NCBI RefSeq assembly: GCF_003416895.1
Contig: NZ_QVIO01000009.1
Span: forward strand, 1 to 64,000
Length of the DNA stretch: 64,000 bases
Direction of reading: 5' to 3'
Source: Duganella sp. BJB476
GTDB lineage: Bacteria; Pseudomonadota; Gammaproteobacteria; Burkholderiales; Burkholderiaceae_D
Shown here: one piece after another, positions 27,624 to 37,758 of the stretch
How positions within the stretch are numbered: position 1 is the stretch's first letter
How the letters are laid out: the number at the start of each line of letters is the position of its first letter
The notes under the pieces: generated by a model
Seen by the model: only the letters and a program-made list of their open reading frames with translations
What the model was told of the DNA's origin: nothing
Database searches by the model: none
Position numbers and translations under genes: made by a program

Positions 27624-29189
27624 ATGACCATGTCGCCTGACCTACGCGATCGTACCATCCTGATCGTCGATGACAACCAGGCCAACCTGGCGTTGGCGGT
27701 GGGGGTGCTGAAGCAGCAGGGCTTGCGGCTGTCGGTGGCGCAGAGCGGGGACGAGGCCTTGCGGCGGGTGGCGTTCGCGCCGCCCGATTTGATCTTGCTC
27801 GACGTGGTGCTGCCCGGCATCGACGGTTTCGAGGTGTGCCGGCGCCTGAAGGCCGGCGCCGCGACTATCGCCGCCGTGCCGGTGATCTTCATGACGGCGC
27901 TCAACAGCACGGCCGACAAGGTGGCCGGCTTCCGGGCCGGCGCGGTCGACTATGTCACCAAGCCGCTGCAGGCCGAGGAGCTACTGGCGCGGGTGACCAC
28001 CCACCTGCGCCTGGCCGCGATGCAGGCCAGGCTGGCCAACCAGAACACTTTGCTGGCGAACGAGAACCGCGAGCGCCGCGAGGCCGAGCGCGTACTGCAG
28101 CATTACCGGGACAATCTGGAGCGGCAGGTGGCGGCCCGCACCGTCGAATTGCGCGAAAGCGAAATCAAGTTCCGCACTCTCAGTGAAAACCTGCCCGATC
28201 CCATCGTCCGCTATGATTGCGCGCTGCATCGCACCTATGTCAATCCGGCGTATGAACAGTTGCTGTGGCAGGGCTCCGCCGAGGCGCTGGGCCGGATGCT
28301 GCCGCAGGACTGGCGCGCCGACCTGTCGCTGCCGCAGTACCAGGCCGTCCTGCAATCGGTGATCGACAGCGGCGAGCCGGCCGCCATCGATCTGCGCGTC
28401 CAGGCCGACGGCGGCGCGCCGCTGGAAGTCGCGGTCCGCATGGCTGCCGAACGCGGCGCCGACGGCGACATCACCGGCGTGCTGGCGATCAGCCGCGATG
28501 TCACCGCCCATAAGCAGGCCGAGCGCGACCTGGCCGCATCCCATGCGCAATTGCGCGAGCTGGGCGCGCACCGGGAAAGCGCCCGCGAGGACGAGCGCAA
28601 GCACATCGCCCGCGAGCTGCACGACGAGCTGGGCCAGTCGCTGACGGCCCTGCGCATGCAGGCCGCGCTGCTGCGGGTGCGTTTCGGCGCCGACGTGCCG
28701 GATTTGAACGAGCAAGTGCACAATATGACGGCGCTGGTCGACCGCACCATCGGCGTGGTGCGCAACGTCGCCACCACGCTGCGCCCGTCGGTGCTGGACC
28801 TGGGCATCGGCTCGGCGCTGGAATGGCTGGTCGACGAGCTGCGCCAGCACAGCGGGATCGATTGCAGCCTGACGCTGACGCTGGACGAGGGATGCCTGAA
28901 CGAGCCGCAAGCCATTGCGGTGTTTCGCATCGTCCAGGAATCGTTGACCAATGTGGCGCGCCATGCCGACGCCAGCGAAGCCGCCGTCACGCTGTGCTGT
29001 TTCGCCGACCACTGTCTATTGCAGATCGACGACAACGGCGGCGGCTTCGACCCGGCGCGGCTGCGGCCGCGATCGTTCGGCCTGCTCGGCATCCGCGAGC
29101 GGGTGCTGAGCCTGAATGGCGAGGTCACCATCGGCCGCCGCTCCGGCGGCGGCACCCGCATCGCCGTCATCCTGCCGTTGGCGCAGTGA
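27624..29189 (+). CDS. REC-PAS-histidine kinase (NarL-partner HisKA_3 type), copy A
   Basis: 521 residues. GGAG lies 6 nt before the ATG. REC about 10-125 (LILLDVVLPGIDG), coiled coil about 135-180, PAS about 180-295, dimerisation/phosphoacceptor domain about 315-385 with the histidine in ARELHDELGQSLTALRMQ, and HATPase_c about 420-520 (IDDNGGGFDP, GLLGIRERV). No membrane helix, so a soluble kinase with its own receiver. Kinases with this His box phosphorylate NarL/LuxR-type regulators; one is encoded at 37759-38391. The stop overlaps the ATG of the following propeller hybrid kinase. A close duplicate is at 41785-43347. Confidence 0.92.
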   Translation: MTMSPDLRDRTILIVDDNQANLALAVGVLKQQGLRLSVAQSGDEALRRVAFAPPDLILLDVVLPGIDGFEVCRRLKAGAATIAAVPVIFMTALNSTADKVAGFRAGAVDYVTKPLQAEELLARVTTHLRLAAMQARLANQNTLLANENRERREAERVLQHYRDNLERQVAARTVELRESEIKFRTLSENLPDPIVRYDCALHRTYVNPAYEQLLWQGSAEALGRMLPQDWRADLSLPQYQAVLQSVIDSGEPAAIDLRVQADGGAPLEVAVRMAAERGADGDITGVLAISRDVTAHKQAERDLAASHAQLRELGAHRESAREDERKHIARELHDELGQSLTALRMQAALLRVRFGADVPDLNEQVHNMTALVDRTIGVVRNVATTLRPSVLDLGIGSALEWLVDELRQHSGIDCSLTLTLDEGCLNEPQAIAVFRIVQESLTNVARHADASEAAVTLCCFADHCLLQIDDNGGGFDPARLRPRSFGLLGIRERVLSLNGEVTIGRRSGGGTRIAVILPLAQ

Positions 29190-32100
29190 TGGGCAAAGGC
29201 ATCCAGCTTCCCCCATGCGTATGGCGCAGCGCGGCCCGCGGTTTTCTCGCCGCGGCCGTCTTCGCCCTGGGCGCGCTGATGAGCTGCACGGTCGGCGCGG
29301 CGCAGCACGAGCGCTGGTCGCAACTGGTCCTGCCGCAGTTTCAGAGCATGGGCATGCAAAACGGCCTGTCCAACATCTCGGTCACGGACATCAAGCAGGA
29401 CCGGGACGGTTTTCTGTGGGTGGGAACCCAGGGCGGGCTGTCACGCTGGGACGGCTATCGCTTTCGCAACTATCTTTCCATCCCCGACGACCCGCGTTCG
29501 CTGCCGGACAACTATGTGCTCACCCTCCACGTCGATCCTCACGGACGCTTGTGGGTGGGAACGGCAAGCGGCGGACTGGCGCGCTACGAGCCGGAATACG
29601 ACGGCTTCGTCACGTATAACAACAAGAACGCCGGCCTGCCCGGCGGCGCCGTCGCCGCAATAGCGGACGATGCCGCCGGCGGCCTCTGGGTAGGGAGCGA
29701 TACCGGCCTCTATCATTTGGCCGACGCGGCCGCTCCCGCGCGCGCGCAGACCACCCATTTTCGTCATGTCGACGGCGACGCCCATAGCCTGCCGGCCAAC
29801 GTCATCAAGTCCTTGTACCAGGACCCCCACGGCACTTTGTGGGTGGGAACGCTCAACGGGCTGGTGCGGCGCGATGCGCCGGCGGCGGGATTTGTCAGCG
29901 TACCGCTGCCCATGCGCCGAACCGGCGCGCCCTGCGTGCTCTCCCTGTTCATGGCCAGCGACGGTAAGTTGTGGATAGGAACGATGGGCAATGGTCTCTT
30001 TGTCCTCGATCCCCGCAGCGGCCAGGCCCGGCCGTTCGACGTCAGTGCCGAGGCGGTTTCATTGATGAAAAATGAGAATATCGGCGGCATCGCGGAGACG
30101 GACGGCGGCGAGATATGGATCAGTTCTTACAACGGTGGCGTGGTGGGCTACAACCAGGCCACCGGCCAGCTGCGGCGCATCGTCCATGGCACCCAGGCGC
30201 CGGATGGCCTGGTCAGCGGCGCTTTGTTCCGCGACCGCGCCGGCTCCCTGTGGCTGGCGACCGGCACCGGCCTGCTCCAATACCAGCCGGTCCAAGCCGC
30301 CATGTCGCTGGGCCGGCGGCGCGATGGCCAGCCTGGCCTGTCCAACGCCGATCCCATGACCATCGTCGAGGCGTCCGACCGTCGCCTGTGGACTGGCTAC
30401 GCGCGCAACGGCGCGGACCTGATCGATCCCGGGCGGGGCGACGTGACGAAATGGCTGCCCGCCACGGCGCCGGGCGAGCGCCTGATGCCGAACACCACTA
30501 TCACCGCCCTGCTCGCCGACGATGACGGCATGGTCTGGCTGGCGACGCCCACCGGCCTGTATCGCTCCGGCCAGCGCGGCGAGCGCGCGGCCCGCGTCGC
30601 GGCGCCATGGCTGGACACCAAGCTATACATTCGCGCCCTGGCCAGGACGGCGGACATCCTGTGGATAGGGACCAGCACCGATGGCTTGTACCAGGCGCGC
30701 ATCGATCCCCGCACGGGACTGGAACAGATTCGGCATGTCCTGGGCTTAACCGGCCTGGACGTCACAACCATGCGCGCCGGGCCGTCCGGTTCCCTGTGGG
30801 TCGGCACCACCAACGGCTTGAATCGGGTGGACATCGCCAGCGGCGACGTCGTCGAGCGGATTGACGGCGATCCCGCCGACCCGTCGTCGTTGTCGCATCC
30901 CTACATCGCCGCGCTGTACACCGACCACCGGGGCCGGCTGTGGGTGGGCAACGGCAGCGGCATCGAGGTCATGGAAGCCGGCCATGGCGGCGCCCGGCGG
31001 CGGTTCCATCGCCTCGGCACCGCCCAAGGCCTGCCCGACACCAACGTCAACACGCTGCTGGAGGACCGCCAGGGCCGCGTCTGGAGCAGCACCGACAACG
31101 GCATCGCCGTCATCGATCCCGCGACGTTTGCCATCGGGGTGCTGGGCCGGGCCGAAGGCGTGCAGTACTCGGCCTACTGGGCCGGTTCCGGCCTCGCCAC
31201 CGCCGACGGCGACCTGGTGTTCGGCGGCTCGGGCGGCATCACCGTGGTGCAGCCGGACCGCTACCGCCCCTGGAGTCTGAAGCCGCCGGTCGTGGCCACC
31301 GAAGTGCTGCTGGGCGGAAGGCCGGTGGCGCCGGGCCGCCACAACGGCGCCAGGCCAGCCACGTTGCTGGTGGCGGCGGAGGCCAACAGCTTCGCCGTCG
31401 GTTTTGCCGCACTCGATTTCACCGCGCCCGAACTGAACCGCTATGCGTATCGCCTGGAGGGCTACGACCACAGCTGGACCTTGGTCGACGCCGCCCACCG
31501 GGTGGCGTCCTATACCAACCTGCCGCCCGGCCAATATCGCCTGGTCGTACGCGGATCGAACCGGCAAGGCGCCTGGAGCGACAATGCGCTGCAGATCCCG
31601 GTCGTGGTCTCGCCGTGGTGGTATCAGACATGGTGGTTCCGCCTGGTCATGACGCTGCTGGCCGCCGGCCTGCTGTATTCCGCCTATCGGCTGCGCACCT
31701 GGCAACTGGCGGCGCAGCGGCGGGCGCTGGAGCGCGAGGTGGCCACGCGGACGGACGAGGCCTTGCAGCAGAAGGCGCTGGCCGAGTACCAGCGTGGCGA
31801 GGCCGAGCGGCAACACCGGGAGGCCAGCGAGCGCAATGCCGAGCTGGCGACGGTCAACGCCGTGGCGCAGATGCTCGCCGGTAAGCTGGACCTCGATAAC
31901 CTGATCGCCGTGGTCGGCAATCAGCTGCGCGGCATGTTCAGCGCCGACATCACCTATATTGCCTTGCTTGAGCGCGACAGCGGCATGATCCACTTTCCCT
32001 ATGCCGATGGCGGCGCCATCGCCCCGCTGCGTTACGGCGAAGGCCTGAGCAGCAGGGTCATCGATACCGGGCGCAGTGCGCTGATCCAGGGCGAGCAAAT

Positions 32101-34534
32101 ACCGCGCGCCGCCGAACTGGCCGGCCGGCCACCGGGGCCCGGCGTGCTGTCCTGCCTGTGCGTGCCCATCATCGCCAACGGCGTGGCCCAGGGCGCCGTG
32201 TCGGTGCAGAGCACCGGCGTGAGCGGCGCCTACAAGGCCAGCGACCAGCGCCTGCTGGAGACCATCGCCGCCCAGATCGGCGCCGCGCTGCACAACGCGC
32301 TGCTGTTCCAGCAAGCCCAGTCGGCCCGCGCCAAGGCGGAGGAGGCGACCCAGGCCAAGTCGATGTTCCTGGCGAACATGAGCCACGAGATCCGCACGCC
32401 GATGAACGCGGTGATCGGCCTGTCGTATCTGGCGCTGGACACGGATCTGCAGCCCAAGCAGCGCGACTACATCCAGAAAATCCACAACGCCGGCAATTCG
32501 CTGCTGGGCATCATCAGCGACATCCTGGATTTCTCCAAGATCGAAGCGGGCAAGCTCGATATCGAGGCGGCCGACTTCGATCTCGACGACCTGCTGGTGC
32601 ATGTGGCGGCGGTCAGCGGCGGCGGCGTCGGCGGCAAGGGGTTGGAGTGCAACTTCGTGGTGCCGGCCGGCGTGCCGCGCCGCCTGCGCGGCGACGCGCT
32701 GCGGCTGGGACAGGTCCTGATCAATCTGCTCAACAACGCACTCAAGTTCACCGAGCGCGGCGAGGTCGCGCTGGAGGTGGTTCTGCTTGAGCAGCAAGTC
32801 GGGCGGGCGCGCCTGGAATTCTGCGTGCGCGATACCGGCATCGGCATGGCGGCGGACCAGATAGGCCGGCTGTTCCAGGCGTTTACCCAGGCCGACGGCA
32901 GCGTCAGGCGCAAGTTCGGCGGCACCGGCCTGGGCCTGAGCATTTGCCAGAAACTGATCGATCTGATGGGCGGGACGATCAGCGTCGATAGCCAGCCCGG
33001 CATCGGCAGCCGCTTCATCGTCGCCCTCTGGCTCGATGGCGCCGCCGACGCGCTCCTGCCGGTGTCGCCGTTGCCGGCGCCGCTGCGCGGTTTGCGGGTG
33101 CTGGTGGTGGACGACAACGCCAGCGCGCGTGCCGCGCTGCTGGCGGTGCTGGCCAGCCTGCAGATCGACGCCGTGGTGGTGGATAACCCGGTCGAAGCGC
33201 TGTCCCGCTTGCTGCATGCCGAGCCGTGTTTCGACCTGGTGCTGGCCGACGCCCGGTTACCGGACGGCAGTGGCGCGGACCTGATGTGGCAAGCGGTCGC
33301 CGGGCTGGCGCCGCCGCCCAAGGTTGCACTGTTGAGCAACGCCGGCGACGCGCCGCCGCCGGGCGCGGCGCACGCGGACGACGCCAGCGTATGGCTGCTC
33401 AAGCCGGTGACCCGGGCCGGCATGTCAGATGCCCTGCTGCAGCTGTTTATTGCCGAACACCGCCGCGGCACCCCCGGCCAGCGGGCATATGTGCCACGCT
33501 TCGACGGCGCGCGGATACTGCTGGCCGAGGACAACGAAGTCAATCGGGAGATCGCCGTCGGACTGCTGGAGGCGTGCGGCATACGGGTCGAGCTGGCCAA
33601 CAACGGCCGCGCCGCCGTCGAACGGCTGCTGGCGGCGGACGCTGAACGGCGCTACCAGCTGGTCTTCATGGACTTGCACATGCCGGAGCTTGACGGCCAT
33701 GCGGCGACGTTGCTGCTGCGCCAGGATGCCCGCTTCGACAAGCTGCCCATCATCGCCCTGAGCGCCAACGTCATGCCGGATCAATGGCAGCGCTGCAAGG
33801 AGGAAGGCTTCGACGATCACCTGAGCAAACCGGTGATCCCCGCCGAGCTGCACCGCATGCTGCAACAGTATCTGCCCGCTGCCATGCACGCCGGATGGCG
33901 CGAGCCGGGCAGCGAGTCGGCGGCGCCGGTGCTGCCCGGCAGCGTGCCCGGGCTGGATCTGGCGCATGCGCGCCTGGGCGTCGACGGCAATGACGCGCTG
34001 CTGCTCAAGGTGCTGCGCCTGTTCCGCCGCGACGAACATGATTGCGCGGAAAGGATAGGCGTGGCGGTCGGGCGGCGGGACTACGGCGCCGCGGTGCGTC
34101 ATGCGCATTCGCTGCGCGGGCTGGCGCAGGGCATCGGCGCGGCGCGGATCGCCCAGTTGGCGGAGCAGCTGGAGCGCGCGGGAAGACAGGAACTGGCGGC
34201 TGGCGCGATGAGGCCCGCGCTCGACGCCTTGGGCGCCGCGCTGGCGGAGCTGTGCGCTGTGCTGGACCGCAGCTTGCCGCGGGAAGCGGCGACCGCCGGC
34301 GGCGCCGTCCGCCGGCCTGCCGCCTGGCTGGACGAGCTCGGAAGGTTGCTTGCGCTGACCCGCGAGCGCGACAGCGAGGCGATCCGGCTGTTTGCCTCTT
34401 GCGCACTGGAGTTCCAGGCCAGTTTCGGGGTGTGGGACGCCGAGGCCATCCAGCGCAGCCTGGATGACGTGGATTTCGACGGTGCGCACGCGGCGTTGCG
34501 GTGGCTCGTACACAAGCATGAATTGCCGCTGTAA
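29189..34534 (+). CDS. Beta-propeller hybrid sensor kinase (propeller-Y_Y_Y-GAF-HK-REC-REC-HPt)
   Basis: ATG at 29189 overlaps the TGA of the previous gene (ATGA), so translation is probably coupled; a longer open frame upstream is only read-through. 1781 residues. Signal/hydrophobic segment about 14-36, then many two-component-regulator propeller repeats about 45-690 (GFLWVGTQGGLSRWDG, GRLWVGTASGGLARYEP, GTLWVGTLNGLVRRD), Y_Y_Y domain about 700-800, membrane helix about 812-832, coiled coil, GAF about 885-1035. Then HisKA with MSHEIRTPMNAVIG (His about 1064), HATPase (GGTGLGLSICQKL), a first receiver (VLVVDDNAS, DLVLADARLPDGSG), a second receiver (LLAEDNEVN, LVFMDLHMPELDG) and an HPt domain (RHAHSLRGLAQGIGA). 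It resembles SusR-type sensors of polysaccharide breakdown products but lacks an output domain, so it must pass phosphate on. Confidence 0.93.
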   Translation: MGKGIQLPPCVWRSAARGFLAAAVFALGALMSCTVGAAQHERWSQLVLPQFQSMGMQNGLSNISVTDIKQDRDGFLWVGTQGGLSRWDGYRFRNYLSIPDDPRSLPDNYVLTLHVDPHGRLWVGTASGGLARYEPEYDGFVTYNNKNAGLPGGAVAAIADDAAGGLWVGSDTGLYHLADAAAPARAQTTHFRHVDGDAHSLPANVIKSLYQDPHGTLWVGTLNGLVRRDAPAAGFVSVPLPMRRTGAPCVLSLFMASDGKLWIGTMGNGLFVLDPRSGQARPFDVSAEAVSLMKNENIGGIAETDGGEIWISSYNGGVVGYNQATGQLRRIVHGTQAPDGLVSGALFRDRAGSLWLATGTGLLQYQPVQAAMSLGRRRDGQPGLSNADPMTIVEASDRRLWTGYARNGADLIDPGRGDVTKWLPATAPGERLMPNTTITALLADDDGMVWLATPTGLYRSGQRGERAARVAAPWLDTKLYIRALARTADILWIGTSTDGLYQARIDPRTGLEQIRHVLGLTGLDVTTMRAGPSGSLWVGTTNGLNRVDIASGDVVERIDGDPADPSSLSHPYIAALYTDHRGRLWVGNGSGIEVMEAGHGGARRRFHRLGTAQGLPDTNVNTLLEDRQGRVWSSTDNGIAVIDPATFAIGVLGRAEGVQYSAYWAGSGLATADGDLVFGGSGGITVVQPDRYRPWSLKPPVVATEVLLGGRPVAPGRHNGARPATLLVAAEANSFAVGFAALDFTAPELNRYAYRLEGYDHSWTLVDAAHRVASYTNLPPGQYRLVVRGSNRQGAWSDNALQIPVVVSPWWYQTWWFRLVMTLLAAGLLYSAYRLRTWQLAAQRRALEREVATRTDEALQQKALAEYQRGEAERQHREASERNAELATVNAVAQMLAGKLDLDNLIAVVGNQLRGMFSADITYIALLERDSGMIHFPYADGGAIAPLRYGEGLSSRVIDTGRSALIQGEQIPRAAELAGRPPGPGVLSCLCVPIIANGVAQGAVSVQSTGVSGAYKASDQRLLETIAAQIGAALHNALLFQQAQSARAKAEEATQAKSMFLANMSHEIRTPMNAVIGLSYLALDTDLQPKQRDYIQKIHNAGNSLLGIISDILDFSKIEAGKLDIEAADFDLDDLLVHVAAVSGGGVGGKGLECNFVVPAGVPRRLRGDALRLGQVLINLLNNALKFTERGEVALEVVLLEQQVGRARLEFCVRDTGIGMAADQIGRLFQAFTQADGSVRRKFGGTGLGLSICQKLIDLMGGTISVDSQPGIGSRFIVALWLDGAADALLPVSPLPAPLRGLRVLVVDDNASARAALLAVLASLQIDAVVVDNPVEALSRLLHAEPCFDLVLADARLPDGSGADLMWQAVAGLAPPPKVALLSNAGDAPPPGAAHADDASVWLLKPVTRAGMSDALLQLFIAEHRRGTPGQRAYVPRFDGARILLAEDNEVNREIAVGLLEACGIRVELANNGRAAVERLLAADAERRYQLVFMDLHMPELDGHAATLLLRQDARFDKLPIIALSANVMPDQWQRCKEEGFDDHLSKPVIPAELHRMLQQYLPAAMHAGWREPGSESAAPVLPGSVPGLDLAHARLGVDGNDALLLKVLRLFRRDEHDCAERIGVAVGRRDYGAAVRHAHSLRGLAQGIGAARIAQLAEQLERAGRQELAAGAMRPALDALGAALAELCAVLDRSLPREAATAGGAVRRPAAWLDELGRLLALTRERDSEAIRLFASCALEFQASFGVWDAEAIQRSLDDVDFDGAHAALRWLVHKHELPL

Positions 34535-34569
34535 GGATTTCCTTACGCAACAATCAAGATTGCCCGATG
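34532..34569 (+). promoter_or_regulatory. Two-part upstream element, copy 5 (propeller-GGDEF gene)
   Basis: Palindrome TAAGGATTTCCTTA (34532-34545) includes the TAA stop of the preceding kinase gene. Second box TCAAGATTGCCCGATG (34554-34569), spacing 21 nt. The ATG contained in the second box (34567) opens the downstream frame, but the real start is more likely 34633. Confidence 0.6.
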
Positions 34570-34632
34570 GAAAAAATAAAGTCCGAGAGGCATGATGACT
34601 GGCCGCGACATATCGCAGGTTTAGAAGGCACC

Positions 34633-37578
34633 ATGTACCAACCCCGCCATATTGATCGATTGAGCCCAGGCAGCGCGCCCTGGCGTTGCGTAGCGATGCT
34701 GCTGGCCGTCTGTCTGCTGGCACTGCTGGGCGGCGCGGCGCGCGGCCAGCAACTGCCCTTGCGCAACTTTGGCCAGCTCGACGGACTGGCCAACCTGACC
34801 GTCACGGCGCTGGCGCAGGATCGCGCCGGCTATTTGTGGGCGGGCACCGAAAACGGCCTGTACCGTTTTGACGGCAGCCGCTTCCACCGCTACGGGCGAT
34901 TGCAGGACTCCAGCGTCACCAGCGTGACGGCGCTGCACGTGGACCCCGCCGGGCGGCTCTGGGTCGGCACCGACCACGGCCTGCTGCTGCTCGACGGCCA
35001 GCGGCTGACGCCGGTGCGTCGCATCGACGGCAAGGCGCTGGAGGTCAAGGCTGGCCAGCATTTCGCCTCGGTCGACGCCAATCATTTGCTGGTACAGAGC
35101 AATGGCCGACTGCAGCAGGTGCAGGCCGACGGCAAGGGCGGCTGGCACGGCGTGCCGGTGTTCACGCCGGCCCAAACCACCGCCCAGCCGGAACTGACCG
35201 ATCTGGCTGGCATCCTGCGCGAGCCGGACGGCACCCTCTGGCTCGGCTGTCAAACCAAGCTGTGCCGCTACCGCGACGGCGCGCTCGTCATGCTGGGTGG
35301 CGCCGACGGCTTGCCGGAGCGCCGCTGGCACGCGCTGCTGCGCGACCTTGCCGGTGCCTTGTGGGTGGGCGCTTCCGACCGGCTGATGACGCTGGCGCCG
35401 CGAGAGCAGCGATTCAGCGACCGCACGCCCGGCCATTACGGCGAACTTGAAAATGGCTTGCCGGTGGCGCTGGCGCAGAACATTGATGGCCACCTGATCA
35501 GCGCCAGCGACAATGGGCTATTCCGCGCCGGCGCCGGCGGCTGGGAACATTACGGTGGCGAGCACGGGGTGTATTTCGGCAACGGCGTCCATGCGCTGCT
35601 GTTCGACCACGACGGCGACTTGTGGCTGGGCTTTTCCGGACGCGGCCTGGTGCAGTGGCAAGGCTATCGGCACTGGGAGAACTGGGCCAAGGCGCAAGGC
35701 GTGCCGGACGACGATGTCTGGTCGCTGTTGCGCACCCGGGACGGCGTGCTGCACGCCGGCACCGGGCATGGTTTGGCGCAGCGGCGCGACGGGCGCTTCA
35801 TTGCCGATACGGCCGAGCACGCCAATGCCCAGCCATGGGGAGCGCTGGCGGAAGACAGCCAAGGCGACCTGTGGGCTGGCAGCTTCAATGGCATGCTGAT
35901 CCGCCGGGACCGGCGCAGCGGCCAGAGCCGGGTGGTGGCGCGGCTGCAGGACAAGATCATATACCGGCTGTTGTTTGACGATGCCGGGCAGCTATGGATC
36001 AGCACCGATCGCGGCATCTATCTGATCGCCGATCCGCGGCATGCATCCGCGCCGCAGCGGGTCGAACCGGCCGTGGCGCTGCTGGGCGTTAACGCCGGCT
36101 TCCCCAGCGCCTGCCGCGATGCCCGCGGCCGCCTGTGGTTTGCCAGTCCCTATGGACTGCTGCGGCTGGAAGGCGGCCGCTGGTCACGCCCGGTGCCGGC
36201 CTCCGGCGACCATGTGTTCGACCATGTCGCCTGCGACGGCGAGACGCTGTGGCTGGGTGAAAGCCATGGCACGCGCCTCTGGCGAGCCGATGCATCGCAA
36301 CAACAATTGCAGCTGCACCCCTTCAAGCACGAGTTGCTCGAGGGGCGCCTGATACAGTCGGTGTTGTTGGACCGGCGCCACTGGCTGTGGCTGAGCACCG
36401 ATACCGGTCTGATGGTATGGAATGGCAGTCGCTGGAGGCTGTTCAACCAACAGAGCGGCATGATATGGAACGACACCAACCAAAATGCGCTTTACGAGGA
36501 CCGCGACGGCTCGATCTGGGTCGGCACCAGCAACGGCGTTTCCCACCTGCTGCGGCCGGAAGCGCTGTTTGCGCCGTACACGATCCCGCTGCACCTGGTC
36601 TCGATGCGCTACGGCGGCGCCGCGCTGACGGGCGCCTCGGCGCCGTGGAATGGCGCGGCGGTGGAGGTGCAGGTGGCGGCGCCGCTGTACCGGAATCACG
36701 AAGCCCTCAGCTTCCGTTATCGGCTGCTTGGCCAGGAGGACGCGTGGTCAACCAGCAACAATGGTGAGTTACGCTACGCGGCGCTGGCGCCCGGCCAGTA
36801 CCGCTTGCAGATCGTCGCCGACGATACCGCCTTGCAGGCCAGTTCGGCCACGCTGGAGCTGCCCTTGACCATCCACCCGCCCTGGTGGCAGACCCGCTGG
36901 GCCTATGCCGCCGGAACCTTGCTGACGCTCGGCCTGGTGGGTCTGTTGCACCGCTACCGGGTGGCGCGCGTGCTGCGGCAACAGGCCCTGCTGGAACAGC
37001 GCGTGGCTGAACGCACCGCCGCGCTGGAGGCGTCGCGCGAGGAGCACCGGCTGCGTGCGCTCAAGGACGGCTTGACCCAGGCATGGAACCGGACCGCGCT
37101 GATGGAACGGCTGGCGCTGATGACCGCGCCCGGCGCGCCGCCGTTCCTGCTGGTGCTGCTGGATCTGGACTACTTCAAGCGCGTCAATGACACCTACGGC
37201 CATCTGGCGGGCGATGAAGTGCTGAGGGAGGTCGTGCGGCGGGCCCAGGCGCTGTTGCGCGCCAGCGATACCGTGGGCCGCTACGGCGGCGAAGAATTCA
37301 TGCTGCTGATGCCGGGGCTGGACATGGGCGGCGGCGGTCCGCGCCTGGAACAACTGCATCGCGCCATCGGCGCCGAGCCGGTCAGCGTCGATGGCGTCGG
37401 CCCGCTGCCGGTCACCTGCAGCGCCGGCGTCGTGGTGGGCCAGCCCGGATTGCGGCTGAGCGCGGAACAATGGATAGGACTGGCCGACGAAGCGTTGTAC
37501 CGCGCCAAGGCGCTGGGCCGCAATCGCATCGAATATGCGGCGGAGGCGGCGGCGTTGGCGCTCCAGAAAAACGACTAA
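34633..37578 (+). CDS. Beta-propeller sensor diguanylate cyclase
   Basis: Start ATG 34633 is preferred: AGAAGG lies upstream, a signal peptide follows closely (CVAMLLAVCLLALLGGAARG), and the upstream in-frame ATG 34567 lies inside the regulatory element. 981 residues. Periplasmic propeller repeats about 42-680 (GYLWAGTENGLYRFDG, GRLWVGTDHGLLLLDG, GSIWVGTSNGVSHL), Y_Y_Y domain about 685-750, membrane helix about 757-778, coiled coil, then a GGDEF domain about 810-975 with GRYGGEEFMLLMPG, an active-type signature. It should turn a periplasmic ligand signal into c-di-GMP. It shares sensor architecture with the preceding hybrid kinase, suggesting related ligands. Confidence 0.92.
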   Translation: MYQPRHIDRLSPGSAPWRCVAMLLAVCLLALLGGAARGQQLPLRNFGQLDGLANLTVTALAQDRAGYLWAGTENGLYRFDGSRFHRYGRLQDSSVTSVTALHVDPAGRLWVGTDHGLLLLDGQRLTPVRRIDGKALEVKAGQHFASVDANHLLVQSNGRLQQVQADGKGGWHGVPVFTPAQTTAQPELTDLAGILREPDGTLWLGCQTKLCRYRDGALVMLGGADGLPERRWHALLRDLAGALWVGASDRLMTLAPREQRFSDRTPGHYGELENGLPVALAQNIDGHLISASDNGLFRAGAGGWEHYGGEHGVYFGNGVHALLFDHDGDLWLGFSGRGLVQWQGYRHWENWAKAQGVPDDDVWSLLRTRDGVLHAGTGHGLAQRRDGRFIADTAEHANAQPWGALAEDSQGDLWAGSFNGMLIRRDRRSGQSRVVARLQDKIIYRLLFDDAGQLWISTDRGIYLIADPRHASAPQRVEPAVALLGVNAGFPSACRDARGRLWFASPYGLLRLEGGRWSRPVPASGDHVFDHVACDGETLWLGESHGTRLWRADASQQQLQLHPFKHELLEGRLIQSVLLDRRHWLWLSTDTGLMVWNGSRWRLFNQQSGMIWNDTNQNALYEDRDGSIWVGTSNGVSHLLRPEALFAPYTIPLHLVSMRYGGAALTGASAPWNGAAVEVQVAAPLYRNHEALSFRYRLLGQEDAWSTSNNGELRYAALAPGQYRLQIVADDTALQASSATLELPLTIHPPWWQTRWAYAAGTLLTLGLVGLLHRYRVARVLRQQALLEQRVAERTAALEASREEHRLRALKDGLTQAWNRTALMERLALMTAPGAPPFLLVLLDLDYFKRVNDTYGHLAGDEVLREVVRRAQALLRASDTVGRYGGEEFMLLMPGLDMGGGGPRLEQLHRAIGAEPVSVDGVGPLPVTCSAGVVVGQPGLRLSAEQWIGLADEALYRAKALGRNRIEYAAEAAALALQKND

Positions 37579-37758
37579 AACAGGACAACGCCGGGCCGGC
37601 GTGGGACGATGCTGGCGTACCTGCGGCGGCATGGCCTATACTAAGCTCAGGCGTGGCTGTCTGTTGTCATAATGGAACAGGGATACGATCAGGGCCAGTT
37701 GTCTGCTAGCATGACAGCCACTGTTCATTTGGTTTTTTCTGGAAAGCAGTCCCCTCTC

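Noticed and set aside
28823..29188. Long in-frame extension upstream of the propeller hybrid kinase
   Set aside because: It is read-through of another frame inside the REC-PAS kinase gene. The ATG at 29189, overlapping the stop and followed by a signal segment, is the credible start.
30746..33217. Long minus-strand frame opposite the hybrid kinase
   Set aside because: Antisense shadow caused by high third-position GC; no recognisable motif.
34567..34632. Upstream ATG of the propeller-GGDEF gene
   Set aside because: It lies inside the second box of the regulatory element and gives a polar N-terminus before the signal peptide; ATG 34633 has a ribosome binding site.
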